A stretch of DNA of 64,000 nt from Sequoia sempervirens (Eukaryota > Streptophyta > Pinopsida > Cupressales > Cupressaceae): NCBI GenBank assembly GCA_007258455.2, contig VDFB02047230.1, forward strand, positions 152,095,307 through 152,159,306, read 5' to 3'. Of this stretch, positions 1 through 13,200 are shown piece after piece. The translations under genes were made by a program, and so were the position numbers. The stretch's first letter is position 1. Every line of letters starts with the position of its first letter. The notes beneath the pieces were generated by a model. The model saw nothing but the letters and a program-made list of their open reading frames with translations, had not been told where the DNA came from and did no database searches.

Positions 1-2640
1 CAACAAATGCATAGTCAATGCATTAAATACTATGCCAACAGTAGCACAATTATTATTTTTTATAATCCTAGAGTTATGTTGCACAATTATTATCACTCAA
101 CATAGTTTGTTAGCTATTAAATACTTGCAAAAATACATAAAGTACACATAGTGCCATTTAATGCATTAGTTGTAGATTACTTGAGAAGCCTGCCATTCCC
201 AATTTACATTATACAATGGCAATAATAGATTGCTTTCATGATAGCAGTCACTTTCCTTTCATCAAGATGCCATGCACATGAAGTGCATGATGGCAAGCTG
301 ATACAATTTATAGCATTATCATTTGTAATACTTGCTTGGCCAACGAAATTTGATTATCTTGCAACAAGTTTACTATTGATTTTACTTTCAGTAAATTAGA
401 AAAATATCAAATCATTATATACTTGGCATTTGTGAACATATTTTAATATTTGAAAAGCATTATTTATCTGTTTTGCTAGTGGAATAAAGCAATCCCAATA
501 CCTTGCAGTGTGTGAATACTGAACAACTGCTTTTGTATGCTTTGTTGTGCTACACACATTGTGAATGTGAACTAAGTGCACTGATGATGAGAATGACAAA
601 TGTGTTACATGTGTCCCTTAATTGATGGATTACAATACTAGTATATTATTTCCATATAAACCAATAATGTTTTAGATCTTGTTGACTGTAAAAACTTACA
701 ATGCATTAATTGTGGCTTGATTTCTTTCATAAGCATTAACCTAGTAGTAGAGCCTCTAATATTTGGATTCCATGACTAGATACTTACAAAAATTCATTGC
801 ATTCTTCTGTTTTGCTTAGGTATCAATCATTTTGCTAACAAAGCTAGCACAATTTGCATCTAGACATTAAAATTTTAATCCTTAGAGTTATGCATGAGGA
901 AGGAAAACAACATCCATAGGTTCCTTCAGAAACTCGATATGCTCAAACTAGTGGTATATAGCAATTCCAATACCTTATAGTTGGTCAATGGTGGACAAGT
1001 GTAAACGGAAATGCTTATCTCTGCTTTACTATGCTACGCACCTCTTACATGTCAACTACAACAATGGTTTTTTGTACATTTCCTCCAATAATTTCATAAT
1101 TATAGCTACTCTAGGGAATGGCTATTTTGCAATCTCATTAATGCCCTATGAAAAAAAATTCAATATGAATTGCATATCATATAATTGCAATTCCGCGCAT
1201 GTCTTACATATCCACTCTAAACACTTACTATGCTGACAAATAAAATAGTATAAATGAATTTAGTTTACAAATACAAAAAAAATACACACGGCTAAAAAAT
1301 TCAAAAATAATACAATCAATTGAACATAATAATTATACTAGTTAAAAAGACACTATACTAATCAAATTTTAACTAATTGCTATTATTTACATTTTATATG
1401 TTTACTATTTTAAACAAAATAAAATACTTTTATATTTTAAATATCTTCATTTCGTCAAATGCTTCTCAATTACTAGTCTATTACTTATACATCTATTTTA
1501 CATATCTTCAATAATAAATAATTCAAAGTACTTTTACAAAGTCTAAATGAATTTAGTCTACAAATATAATTTTTTTTTATAATTTAAAATACTTTTATAT
1601 TTTTAATATGTCCATTCTCCATAATGCTTTCAGACTTTGGACTTATCACTAATATTTTCATCTTTTATGTATTTCCACTCAAAACATTATTATCTTTACA
1701 AATAAATATGTTTACTATATACTTTTGTACAAAAAATTATTCATATTCTTTAACAAGCACACACAAATTCAGTACAAACCTCCATCATCTATATTTTGCT
1801 TCTCAAATCATATTCTTTTCAATTCCATTCTTTTTCCATTTATGCATTCAATACAACACTCTGACAATTTGCAAAGGAAATTGAGTTTTAAGCGTTTACA
1901 AATAGTTAAACTTATTAATGTTAATCAAATCACAAATTAGTTTGTAATTACTGCTAAATTAGTCATTTCATTGCCAAATTATTTTGCAAAACTAATTCAA
2001 CGTGAAATTATAAAAAAATAATTAATAACATTCATTCATGCAAACTACATTTTGTACTTATTTAAAAAATTTATCAAGTTCTAACTTGTTTTCCTAAATA
2101 ACTATTAATAATTTAATTTAGATTCACAAGAAAATTGGTATTTTTTAGAACATCTTTGCACATACCAACCACTTATTTACTAAAATATTTAGTATTGGTA
2201 AATACTTTTATCATGCACAATGTTCATTTATTAATTTTACTAATTACTATTACAAATTATTTAATTATATTCAAAACAAAATTGATATCACTGCTCATCC
2301 CAACTCTCTCAATCCAACAATTCATTAGACAAAATAGAACACAACACCGATCACCTGTAATAACTATAATACCAATAATACCACAAGTTTCAATTGTCTT
2401 ACACGCAGTTAAGCCAATGACAATATTGATGGCCAGAGTTATCTCCTTCCCTTTTATAGAAGGAAGGCCTTTGGTGGAATGAATAAATAAATATAAAGAG
2501 ATAATACCTACTTCCTCTATTCCACAAATGTCTTGTCCAACATTTTTGAAAACTTTCCGTAGAGGAAAGATGTCCTGTCTCTACGAATAGCATTGTTGGA
2601 TGGTGTTGGTGGTACCCACTCTAGGGAAAAAGCTAAAAAG
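1..2640. other. AT-rich upstream DNA, no gene seen
   Basis: No open frame here looks like a known protein. A few passages recur in degenerate form, for example a 'gcaat-ccaatacctt' passage near 487 and again near 958, and a 'tagcacaatt' passage followed by 'cctagagttatg' or 'ccttagagttatg' near 40-77 and 845-893. These suggest old repeats, but I cannot define a unit or boundaries. Confidence 0.5.
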
Positions 2641-2677
2641 ACAATGCAAATCTGAGCAAGTGGGCAATAAAGATAGA

Positions 2678-3570
2678 CACGCAGATTCCACGAAATTATT
2701 TTCAACACGTATCTGGCAAACGTATTTATCAATATTGATTTGAGATCTCCTTTTTTGAAAAATGCAGCACAATATTTATACAAAGTGATATTATTTTTAT
2801 TGAATGATTCTGTTTTCTCTTGTAATTTTCCCTGAAAGGTCAAGAACCGCGTGGAAAAAGAATTCTGCGGGCTCTTTTACACTGACTTTCTTACAATTAA
2901 TCATTCTGACAAATTTAGAGTAGAGTTATAATAGGTAACAATGAAGTATGCAGATTCCACAAGTTTTCTTTGGTACGGTGTGGCTAAGTTTGCCGTGTAT
3001 TCTGTCATACGTTTTCAATAATTCTGTATCCAGAGTTCTCTATCGTAAACTTCAATGAAAGAGCAGAAACCGCGTAAAGAAAGAATTATGTTGGCTCTTT
3101 TACAATGGTGCTTGTCATTTGTCAGAAAATTGATTGGTCTTGTTTACACGTTATACCTCTCCTCACGCGTTTTCGTACAAACGCCTACCCCGTTGTTTCC
3201 CTGCCTCAGCTCTACGACGCCCTATACATTAGCTCATGATTTCGCATTATTGATCTAGTGTTTCACCACTGGGGCGTTCTCTTCTACATATTCCGATGAA
3301 ACTACCCACTACCTGCTCTTTTCGACTAATGTCACGTCCAACTCGCATTTTTAGGAAAGGGCAGAAACCGCGTAAATAAACAAATCTGTGGGCTGTTTTA
3401 CAATGGCGCTTCCGATTTGCCAGCTGTCACTCACGGAAAAGTGAAGTTCAAAAGAAAACTCATTACAGAAAATTCATGCATGTGCTCACGCGTATTCGTA
3501 CAAAGGCCTTCCTCGTTGTTTCCCGGCCTGAGCTCTTCCCGGCATTATTTATACCCATTTGCTTGCGCCC
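2678..3570. repeat. Degenerate tandem duplications upstream of the TNL gene
   Basis: The stretch before exon 1 repeats itself. AGAAACCGCGTAAA occurs at 3065-3078 and 3363-3376, and a diverged form (AAGAACCGCGTGG) occurs near 2842. Each is followed by a 'gggctcttttacaatgg'-like run. CACGCGT followed by 'ttcgtacaaa-gcct' occurs at 3174 and 3487, each followed by a 'cgttgtttccc-gcct' passage. The offset between the two best copies is about 300-313 bp. A shorter shared passage, 'gcagattccac', occurs near 2683 and 2950. The block is richer in G+C and CG than its surroundings. I infer a duplicated promoter or 5' leader; no regulatory role has been shown. Confidence 0.6.
3546..3553 (+). promoter_or_regulatory. 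Candidate TATA box of the TNL gene
   Basis: TATTTATA lies in the second copy of the duplicated upstream block, about 170 bp before the chosen start codon. That fits a core promoter with a leader of roughly 140 bases. The inference rests on motif and distance only. Confidence 0.35.
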
Positions 3571-3722
3571 TCTCTTTATTCACTAACTTACGGGTTGTTT
3601 TAGCCTTTCTCTGTCTCTATTCATCAGATTCTTGGCTTCGACATTCCGATTATCTGGCAAAGCCATAGCCCACTTCCATTCATTACGCTAGTTTGTTTCG
3701 CTTCCTCTTTCATTATATTCCA

Positions 3723-4247
3723 ATGGCTACAGCTGAGCAGACTGGAAATGCTTTTGAGGGAATCGCGCCGCTATCTGCGTCTGCATCAACTTCCAAGGCG
3801 AACTACGATGTATTTATTAATCATCGGGGTACTGACACCAAAAACAATTTTCGGCCCCTTTCTATCTACACTACCCTTTGGACGGCAGTATGGGCCTTCA
3901 AGTTTCTCGATAAAGAGGTGCTTTTGAACTGGGGCGATGTTATACCATCTTGAGCCAGAAGAGGCCATGCATACCTCTTTCCTTCATATTGCCATACTTT
4001 CACCCAACTATGCACAATCTCCCTGGTGTTTGGCCGAGCTGTCGTTTATGCTCAAAACCGGCAGTAAAATTATTCCTGTGTTCTACAATGTTGACACCAG
4101 TGATGTCCGATACCTGAAAAGATCCTTTGCCGATGCATTTGCCGAGCATGAAAGGAAGAAGAGATTTACTCCAGAAAAGCTCCAGGATTGGAAAGAGGCA
4201 CTCCACAAGGTTTCATTTCATTCTGGCCAAGTTCTTAAGGACAAGGA
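3723..4247 (+). pseudogene. TNL exon 1: TIR domain, frameshifted
   Basis: The reading frame from ATG at 3723 (MATAEQ; good plant context, chosen over an in-frame ATG at 3693) gives the TIR opening YDVFINHRG and runs to a TGA at about 3952. The rest of the TIR continues in the next frame (visible from 3937): AILSPNYAQSPWCLAEL, then IIPVFYNVD. The Glu of the WCLxEL motif, the family's catalytic position, is present. The two frames meet at about 3950 and differ by one inserted or two deleted bases. The segment before the break is also atypical: it lacks the Ser-His dimer-interface pair after the first helix. The exon ends at a strong GTAAGT donor at 4248 in phase 2, which matches the exon 2 acceptor. 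TIR identity is certain; whether the frameshift is real or an error cannot be told from sequence alone. Confidence 0.8.
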
Positions 4248-7200
4248 GTAAGTACAAATCATTCATTATATGAAATCTCATGCACTCGCTCTATTCTAAT
4301 TATATCATGAGATCTTTTTTGCTCTGTACGGTTTTTTTTTTTTTTTTTTTCCTGTTTGTCCATGTTTGATCTTTGTTAAAATTCTAAAAGCTATTGGAAA
4401 AACCTCATTGATTAATTGTTTTAATATTTTGATATTTTTAATTATATAAAAAATATATTAAAAAAATGTGTTTTCGGTTCTCTATCTTAATGTGCTTTGT
4501 TTTGTTTTCCTACATTCCTCACATCTTAGCTCTCTTAATTATTTATCACTAATTTCATTTTGCACTCACCTCTTATCTTCTCAATTCCTCAAAGGAGTAT
4601 GTATTCGCTCTACATAATTAAAAACTAGCAATTGCACTTGGTGCAATGGGTATGCCGAAGAGTTGTGGAAGTATAAAATAGGGAAAATTTTGGTTTATGT
4701 TTTATATAAATTTATGCAATACATGAGGTCAATTGATAGAAAATTTAGCAAAGGATTTTGTTTTGTGCAACAAAGTGATAGCTTCAAATCAACTATGCAT
4801 CCAATTTTAGGTATCCAAACATGACTAAAACAAAACATTTGAATCGGTAAAATAATAAGTCTCCATTACCAACAAGTTCATGTCATGTTGACGATAGAGG
4901 GAGAGAGAGAGATAGGGATAGAAAGATGGAGATGTAGATGGGGAAGAGAAAGAGAGAGAGGTGTAAGGGGATAGATATAGAGAGGAAGATAGAGATAGAG
5001 ATAAAAATTGAGATGAGAGAGGAAGATAAAGGGAGAGAGAAGTAGAGATATAGAGATAGATAAGGGGGCAGGAAGGGAGTGAAGGAGGTAGATATGGGAA
5101 GAGAAGAAGAGGGATGAGAGGGAGAGGGAGAGGGAGAGAGGGAAATATATGGATAGAGGGTGATATAGAGAGAAGAGGGATAGGGATGGAGATAGAGAGA
5201 TAGCGAGATAAAGGTAGAGAAAGGCATGAGTAAAAAGAGGTAGAGATAGAAGCAGGAGGGAGGTCAAGGGAGAGAAAAAAAGATAGGGCTTGGTTGTTTG
5301 AATGAACGATCTAAATGGAAACCACAGTTGAATGGTGAGATGATGTTTGCTCAACATCATTCTCTCAAATTGATTCATCCTGCATTATTTGTTATCTTTG
5401 TGCCTTCTTGTGAGCAATCAAACTTTTCTCCACAAGAGAAAGGTTTGCTTTCTACTCATTCTTTATCTGAGCAAGAGTGTATTTTGTTGAAACTTCTAAA
5501 AGCCCACTTAATTACTCTTCCTCCTCCTACACATAAGAAATTTTATAAGCATGATAAAACAAAACATTATTTCTGTGCATACCATTGAGTGCCTGGCCAT
5601 TCCACTAGTGAATATAAGGCCTTGAAGGATAAAATACAACAACTTCACATGATTCTGGTGTCATCACTCTTCCATTTGTTGATGCACCTTCCTCTTCTTC
5701 AAATGACAAGTGATATCGAGGTCTACCTCTATCTTGTATGTTCTAAGTGCCTTGCATGGTTCTCCTCCCCTCTATGTTGTGGGCAGTGATAACTTGTTCT
5801 AAAGATGTGTATCCTTCTTAAGGACCCCCTCTTTTATTTCTATCTTTCAATTGGAGTGTCCCCTTGAGTGGGCCCTCGCTGTCTTGAAGGGTTCTTGAGG
5901 GGACCCCCTTTGAAAGGGTGTGATGGTTTAGAAACCACCCCTAAAGGCTTCTATAAATTGTTTATGTGAGACTTGGAAAGGGGCATGGGTATCACTCAAA
6001 GAAGAAGGTGGTTAGGTGGGCTATGGGCATGGAAAAGGGGCATGGAGAAGGGGCACATAGTGTGTCCAACTTGAGGTACGAGGTACAATGTACAACAAAG
6101 ATTGTCTTGGTTAGGACTATTGTGCATTTTGATCAATTATTATGGAGTATATTGTGTGGTACATGTTATATGCATGTTGAGTAATTATTTTAGAGTATGT
6201 TGTGTTGCGCATGTTGAGTAATTATTGTGGAGCATGTTGAGTGATTTCTTTAGATCATGTTATTTTTAAATAAGAACTCGGTCCTCTTAGAGTGTGCCAT
6301 AGTTATGAGGGCCAATTCCATTGAAATCTTCCTAGGGTGAGAATGATCATTTCAAGTGTCATGATTCTGATAAGGGATTCGCTAGATTATTTGGATACAA
6401 TCATACTAGTGTTAGTGCATCGAATCCTATCAAAGATATTTATAATTATATGTTAGTGCATCGAATCCTATCAAAGATATTTATAATTATATTTAACAAG
6501 ATGGATTTGATTTAAATAAATTATTTAAAGATGTTAATTCTTCCTTTTATCATATTCACATTGTTGGATGTAAATTTATATATTAGCAATAGTATTCTTA
6601 ATGTGCTTAATTAAGTCTAAAGCTAGTTAACATTTATAAATAAGCACTTTTGTACATCTATATCTAAATTATAAACATACTTTATCATATTTAAATTTAA
6701 ATAATAACACCAATAAATCCACTATCATATAAAATTAACTCTAATATATTGTCTATTCAATTTTATACTTAGAGAAAAGTAGTATTACGTTACCTTGTAA
6801 AGTTATACTTACATTTAAAATGCCTTCTAGAAATAAAATACCTTATAGAAGAAGTGCAAATATTTTAAATACATTTAAGGCTATCACAATGCAATTTTTT
6901 CTTAGCATGTTAGTGCTTAATCACAAGGCCACCTTAGCTTACATATGTATTTAGAATTTGGAGCCTCCCTCCATGCATGATATCAATTGGATTTCATGGT
7001 GGAATGATGTCATTACTTGTATTGATGGTTCCTTTGTATTTATGAGCAACAATTAGCTTGATTTTGTTGCTTCTCATACTAAGGCACCACTTTAGACCTT
7101 CGTTAAGCCACCACCACTTTGAAAGCATAATCATTTGATTTTGTCACCCAACTTCAAGAGGCTCAACCCTTTGCCATCAAAAGCAGGTTAAAGATGGTCA

Positions 7201-10200
7201 TTTAGCTTGAGGGGCATAAATCAAGGCCAAGATCCATTGGCTCAATATTGGTGATCAAGTCTTGAAGGAATATTTTTAGGCCTTGCTTGCTTGACATTCC
7301 TCACTATCCATCAAGAGAATTTGTGAAGGACATCAACTCTTGCAGTAGCTTCTTAATATCCTTGAATCCTTTGGTTGAGACTATGAGTAGGTCTTTGTGA
7401 CTCAAGATTATATTTGGAGCAAAGCATTGCCTTAAATAATGCCTCATTGTGGCCCCTTGTGAAGTCACTAATTCCCAACATATTTTGTGTATATAGCTAC
7501 TCACCTTAGAGGATTTGAAGGAAGTTGTGTTCACAATGGTTGATGAAAAAGCTTCTAGGTTGGATGGTTTCCCTTATGAATTTTACTATTCCTTTTTGGG
7601 ATATTGTTGACAATGACCTCCATAAGGTTTATATTCAAGCTTTTCATTCCAAATCTCTAGGAAAGCTAATTATCAAAACAAATATAAAATTCATACCTAA
7701 AGTTGTAACCCTAAGGAGATTTATAATTGGAGGTTGATCCCTTTGTTGAATGTCTCCCACAAGACTATTATCAAAGCTTTGGCTCTTAAACATCACCCTT
7801 TTCTTTGTTAGCTTGTTTGAGTTGAAATGACAAGATTCATTAAGTCTAAATTTATCTTGGATAATATTATTGTTGTTTGGGAAGGAATGAAGTGGGCTCA
7901 TCACTCTAATTAGTTGCCATCTTCCTCAAGATAGACTTTTCCAAGACCTATGGTTGCATTGAATGATAAATCATCATTGTCATGCTTCAAGCACTTGGCT
8001 TTGAGCCTCATTTCATTCAATTTGTAGAGATGGTTTTTATGGATGTTTACTTAGATCATGATGTTTGGCCAATAATCTATGCCTTTTGGGCTTCATAGGT
8101 CCATCCATCAAGGCTATCCTTTGGTGTCGATGCTTTATGTTCTTATTGCTCAAGGAGTTGTTACCTCCTAGCCTTTGTAATCTCTCAATCCCTGGTCAAG
8201 GATATATCTCTTCCCAATTTTCCCCAACAATTGTTTAATGGTTACTTTGTGATGACCCTTTACTCACTCTTAATTAAGAGGAGAATAATGTCAATCAAGC
8301 CCACCACTACTTGGATATTTTGTTAGGCTTTAGGATCAAGCATTCATTAGCAAAATCCATATGTAATGCTATAGGAAATCCTTTATTTTGTGGTTGTTGT
8401 GGTTGGACCTATTCAACTAGAAGTGGATTGATCATGGGGAAGTGTTCTAGTTTCTAGGAATACAATATTTCCTTTTAGGCTTTGTTATCTATGCTATAAC
8501 AAGTTATGATAGATAGAGTGGAGAAAAATCTTAGTTATTGGATTACCAAACCTCTACCCTTGGCTAATAAGTTCTCGATTTATTCCAAAGTTTTAGTTGC
8601 TACACATTTATTATTCTTCTTGCTAGGTGCCTTCCAAAAGCCTCTTATGTTTTCCTTGAAAAACTCTTTAGATATTCTCTTTGTGTACTAGTGAAAGAAA
8701 TCATGGTTTTCATCAAGTGGCTTAGGAGGTTTAGGCTTTCTCTCAATCTATAAACCTATGTGATTAATTCATTATTAAAGCTTTATATGAAAATGAAGCT
8801 GAAATGTTTTTGGTAAGTTAGTGTATTAGTTTTGGAGTGTTAGCTAGTCATCTAGCCTAGAAGGGAATTGACATTCCAATACACTTCTTACCATATAGGA
8901 TATTGTGAAAATTTAGGGCACTTTTATCAAGAGTATTTGGAAATCTTGGGAAACTATCAAACCTTGTATTCACCAGGTGAGAAATGACTTCTACAATGGT
9001 CTCTCTATCAACTAACATTCTTTTCGGTGATCTTTAGCTCTCTCTTTTCAAGATTAGCCATTGGCTAGAGCGTCTTGGTTGCATGCCTTGAAGTTCTTTA
9101 AACAAGGCATTCATGTGTTGGCATATTTTATCCATAATGCCACAAATAACTTCACTTCTTGGCTTCAATTCAAATTAAAATTTAGGCTGGTTGTCAAAGA
9201 TCAAGATACCTTTCAACTTGTAATTGACATTATACCCCCTAGATTCTTCACAAAATTGGGGTTAGGTCTCTCAAACCTTGGTGGAAGGATTGTAAATGAT
9301 AACCAAAAGCACCCCTTCATAGCTTAACTCTTGCAAAGGCTACTTTTGGTTGCCACCACATCTTCCTATGGTGGATCAATTTAATCTTTGATGGCAACTC
9401 CAGGCCTCTATTCGTACATATCAATGCATTTAATTGATGGTTTTGGCTCCTAAATTAGCTCACTTGGCTTGGTGCATTTTATATTAGGGCATCTTGTTGG
9501 GTAGCTGTTTAACTCATATGAGTGTTCCCAATCCTCATCTATTTTGTGGGCATATGGAGTCCTTAAGAATTTCCTTTGGTTTTGTCCCAAAGTTCAAGAG
9601 GTTTGGACTTAGATTTGTAATTTTTTAAAGTTGTTGATTCCTACACCTTTTTCTTGACATGTGGTTTTTGTTGAATATTGGCCTTGTCTGCCACATAAGT
9701 CTTTATAGATTTGACATGATTTTAGAGTGAAAATTCTATTCAACATTTGGAAAGATAGAAATATACTGAAGCCATGATTTTCTCTAATTTTCTTATGTAG
9801 GTTTAGGTGCAAGCTCATAAAGTTGCACTTGAAGTTTTTTTTTTATCTTAAATAGCTATTGGATCACTAGGGAAAATGCTCCTTGTACTATTGTTAGAGC
9901 CCCACTTGATCCTTGCTCTTCTTAGTGAAGGGGCAAGCATGGGCGCAACCAACAAGATAGTGGATCTTGTGCCAATGGTCATCATGGCACCAACAACCAC
10001 CAAGTCCCAGGAATATTGCCCTCGGTGGGTGGGACTAGATACCCTTAAGCACTCCTCTTGTGGTAGGAGGTGCCTCTGTGCTGGGCTCACCTTAGGTACT
10101 CTGCTTGGATTTGTTGGTCCATCTCTACCTTGTACCAATAGTTTACAATCCTCTTGGAAGAAGAAGGTGCTCCTACTCGGCCAGAGATGATCATGATGTC

Positions 10201-13200
10201 CTTGGAAAATTTTGGGGCAATCTAGATAATAAAGATCCTCCTTTTGGTTTTGCATTAGTTGCTTAGAATTTGTTTGCACTTGACCCTTTTGTTAATTTCT
10301 TTTTTTTGACATGGTCTAGTTAGACTTTGTGGGTGTGCCTCTCTACCATCCTTTCTTTTTTGTAAATATTTTACTATCCTTTATTCAATAAAGCTAAATA
10401 TAAAATATTCATAAAAAAGAATCAAAACTTTCCTATGATCAACATGCTATTTGATCTATAGATGTGTGCCTATTAATAATGAGGGGACATAATTGAGAGC
10501 ATACTTTTTAATCCTTGTCAGTGGATGCCACTAGATTTTACATGGTATAATTTCATTCTACTTTATAGAGATGCATGTTTATTGATGTTTGCATATTTAT
10601 TTGTTTGACCAATAAGATATAAATTAGATATGTTGCTTATCACATGAAAAATCTTTTCACACCTTAACTTTCTAAATATTGAAAACAGTCATTGGTAGCT
10701 ACATTTTGGACATTATGGTCAATGGTATGGGTGGATCGGTATGTTGCCAAAGTTCACAACAAAACAACTTTTTGAAGTTCCAACCTTTACTAAAATTTAC
10801 TAGATGATGTCATGTGTTCTCGTAAAAGCCTTTTGATCATTCTCCTTATTGTAGACAATTGTGCTTGGTCAATAGTTAGAACCAACTCAGTTGAAATTAA
10901 CAATGCATATAGGTTCATTCAATAGCTTGTGATAGGATGAAAGCTTATGAATACAAATAGTTATTTCAAGTGTTAATCAAAAGATGTCATTTACTTTTGT
11001 TTTTGTACGTAGATTATATTTTTTTATTTAAAAATTTATGAAATTAATTAATTGTTTAGAGAAATTATATTGAAGGTCTTGGTATATTAGTACATAATCA
11101 AGGTGTCAGGTGGGTTGATCTATCAAAGCTTATCATTTTATCCAAATAAGTTAGATCATTCCATGTCTCCTTTCAATCACAACTTGGTCTCACCACAATG
11201 GGCTTTATGTTTGCTATATTCTTTCTAGCTTTGCTTTTAAATAAATGGCCCAAATTTGTTTGCCTCTAAAATCAATAGCTTAAGTAGTTTACATCAATGC
11301 TAAATAATTTAATCTACTAATGTACTAATGTCCACAAGATAATGAAATACATCATCATGGATTCCAAAGCTGAAAAGGGAATCACTCAACTTTTCCAATT
11401 AGACCACTTGACACATCTCACTACACCACTAGCCCAATCAAGAGAATACACCTTGTTCCCTCTTGTTGAAACTTATGAGCTGGATGTGCTTGGTGCTAAT
11501 GACATGGACTCTACAATGTATCTTTATATGACCATGCTACCACTCATAACTGATAAGTCAATATATAGATATTGGTAATCAATTGTGAAACCAAAGAAAG
11601 CCAACAAATTAAGTGATATCAACATAAATTCAACAAGGAAACAAAATAAAAGGGCATAGGCTAAGGTAAACCTATTTGACCTTTATAGAGACTCAAATGA
11701 ACTAGTTTGCCATGAATGTATAATGAGGATCTTGATCATGGTAAAAAACGTAAGGATTTACTCAATTTGATAGAGAAGAGCATTGGTCTAAAGAAAACCT
11801 CTAAGAAGAAAGACAAAAGGCAAATCTCTGGTTTTAGTTGCACGCTGATTGATAATGAGGTGGTAAAATGAAAACTATGCATTTAGAGTTAGTAGATAAA
11901 GGTTGGTGGTAAGATGGAAAAAATAAAGAGACAAAGGTAAAGGGAAGGAGAGGGTTGTAGACAAGTAGACTCGTAATAATCCTATGCGAAATATGGGTAG
12001 TGGTAGCTTGAGGATTAAGGAATTAATACTACCCTTGGTATGTTTGAGATTTCACCAATCTTCATGAGAACAAGGTGGATATTTCATATGTTCTAGGTTT
12101 GGCTAGAGAGGGGGTTACATGCTAATTCAAATTGACTAAATGCTTCTTCCTAGAAATTAATAAAACCAATGTCAAGATCAAAGCATTGTAGGAAAAGATG
12201 GATGGTAGGAGAGGTTTGAATGAGGAAAGGGATAGGAACATGCCTGGTGATAGGGGGGTTGAGTCAAGGATAGAAGAAATGGCTATGATTGTTCTTGAAA
12301 TGAAAAATGATTATCAGAAAAGGAGTACAAGCCTAGAGGAAAAGATCAATGATATTAATTAGAACTTGGAAGGAGTGGTGAAAATTAGCTACCACACCAT
12401 CCAAAACTCCACATAGGGTATTCATATTTTAACTGAGAAGTTAAAGGAGCTTAAAGAGGAGCATGTTGCTGAGTTGACCTTTGCGGGGAAAGGAATGAGG
12501 GTAAAAAGGTGATGCAAAGTGATCAAAAGGGTCTAAGCTCTCGAACTAGAGGCAACAAGAAGACAATGTTTGAAGAAGAGAAGAATTAATTGTTGGACCT
12601 AGTGAATTTGTACAAGATTCTACAAGAAAGAGTTGGAAGTGATAGACACCTTGAAGATGTAGTGGTTCTTGTTTTTTTCCTTTTGGTTGTTTTGCCTCTT
12701 TTTGTTCTTTGTAGTTTGGTTTTTGGTGGGTTGTGTTTTTCATTTAGCAACATTTTACTATAGGGTTTTGAGTCCCTTCAAAACCTACTTTACCCTTAAA
12801 TAAAAAACATAAGGGCAACATAAAACCATAATAGGATTATCTCAAATCGAGTGTCAACATAATTTATATCAATGGAAAGAATATTCAATATTCTTATGAA
12901 CAATCAATAAAGTAGAAGCTCACTAAAAATATTCAATCAATAAAGTAGAAACAAAAAGTGTAGGGATTTGATACTCTATTGCTTCCTAAGCTTGAACACT
13001 TTCTACCAATATCAAGGGATAGAAAAGAAATCCTTCATGCACAAGGATAAGAATAAACTAAGACTTGATGACTACTAACACACACCCTTTTTAGTGATCA
13101 TGTTTCTTCAAAGGTGAGGGGACCTCCCCTTATAATATGATTCCAATTCAAGGTCATTATTTTTCCTACTAGAGCATTAATGCAGTTAGTGAGGGAAGAG

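Noticed and set aside
4878..5378. 166- and 114-residue reverse-strand frames rich in Ser, Leu and Tyr
   Set aside because: They are translations of the GA-rich purine tract, low complexity in every frame, with no domain.
9848..10279. 143- and 104-residue overlapping frames on both strands
   Set aside because: They fall in the 3' part of the decayed intron LINE and show no domain; they overlap each other almost completely.
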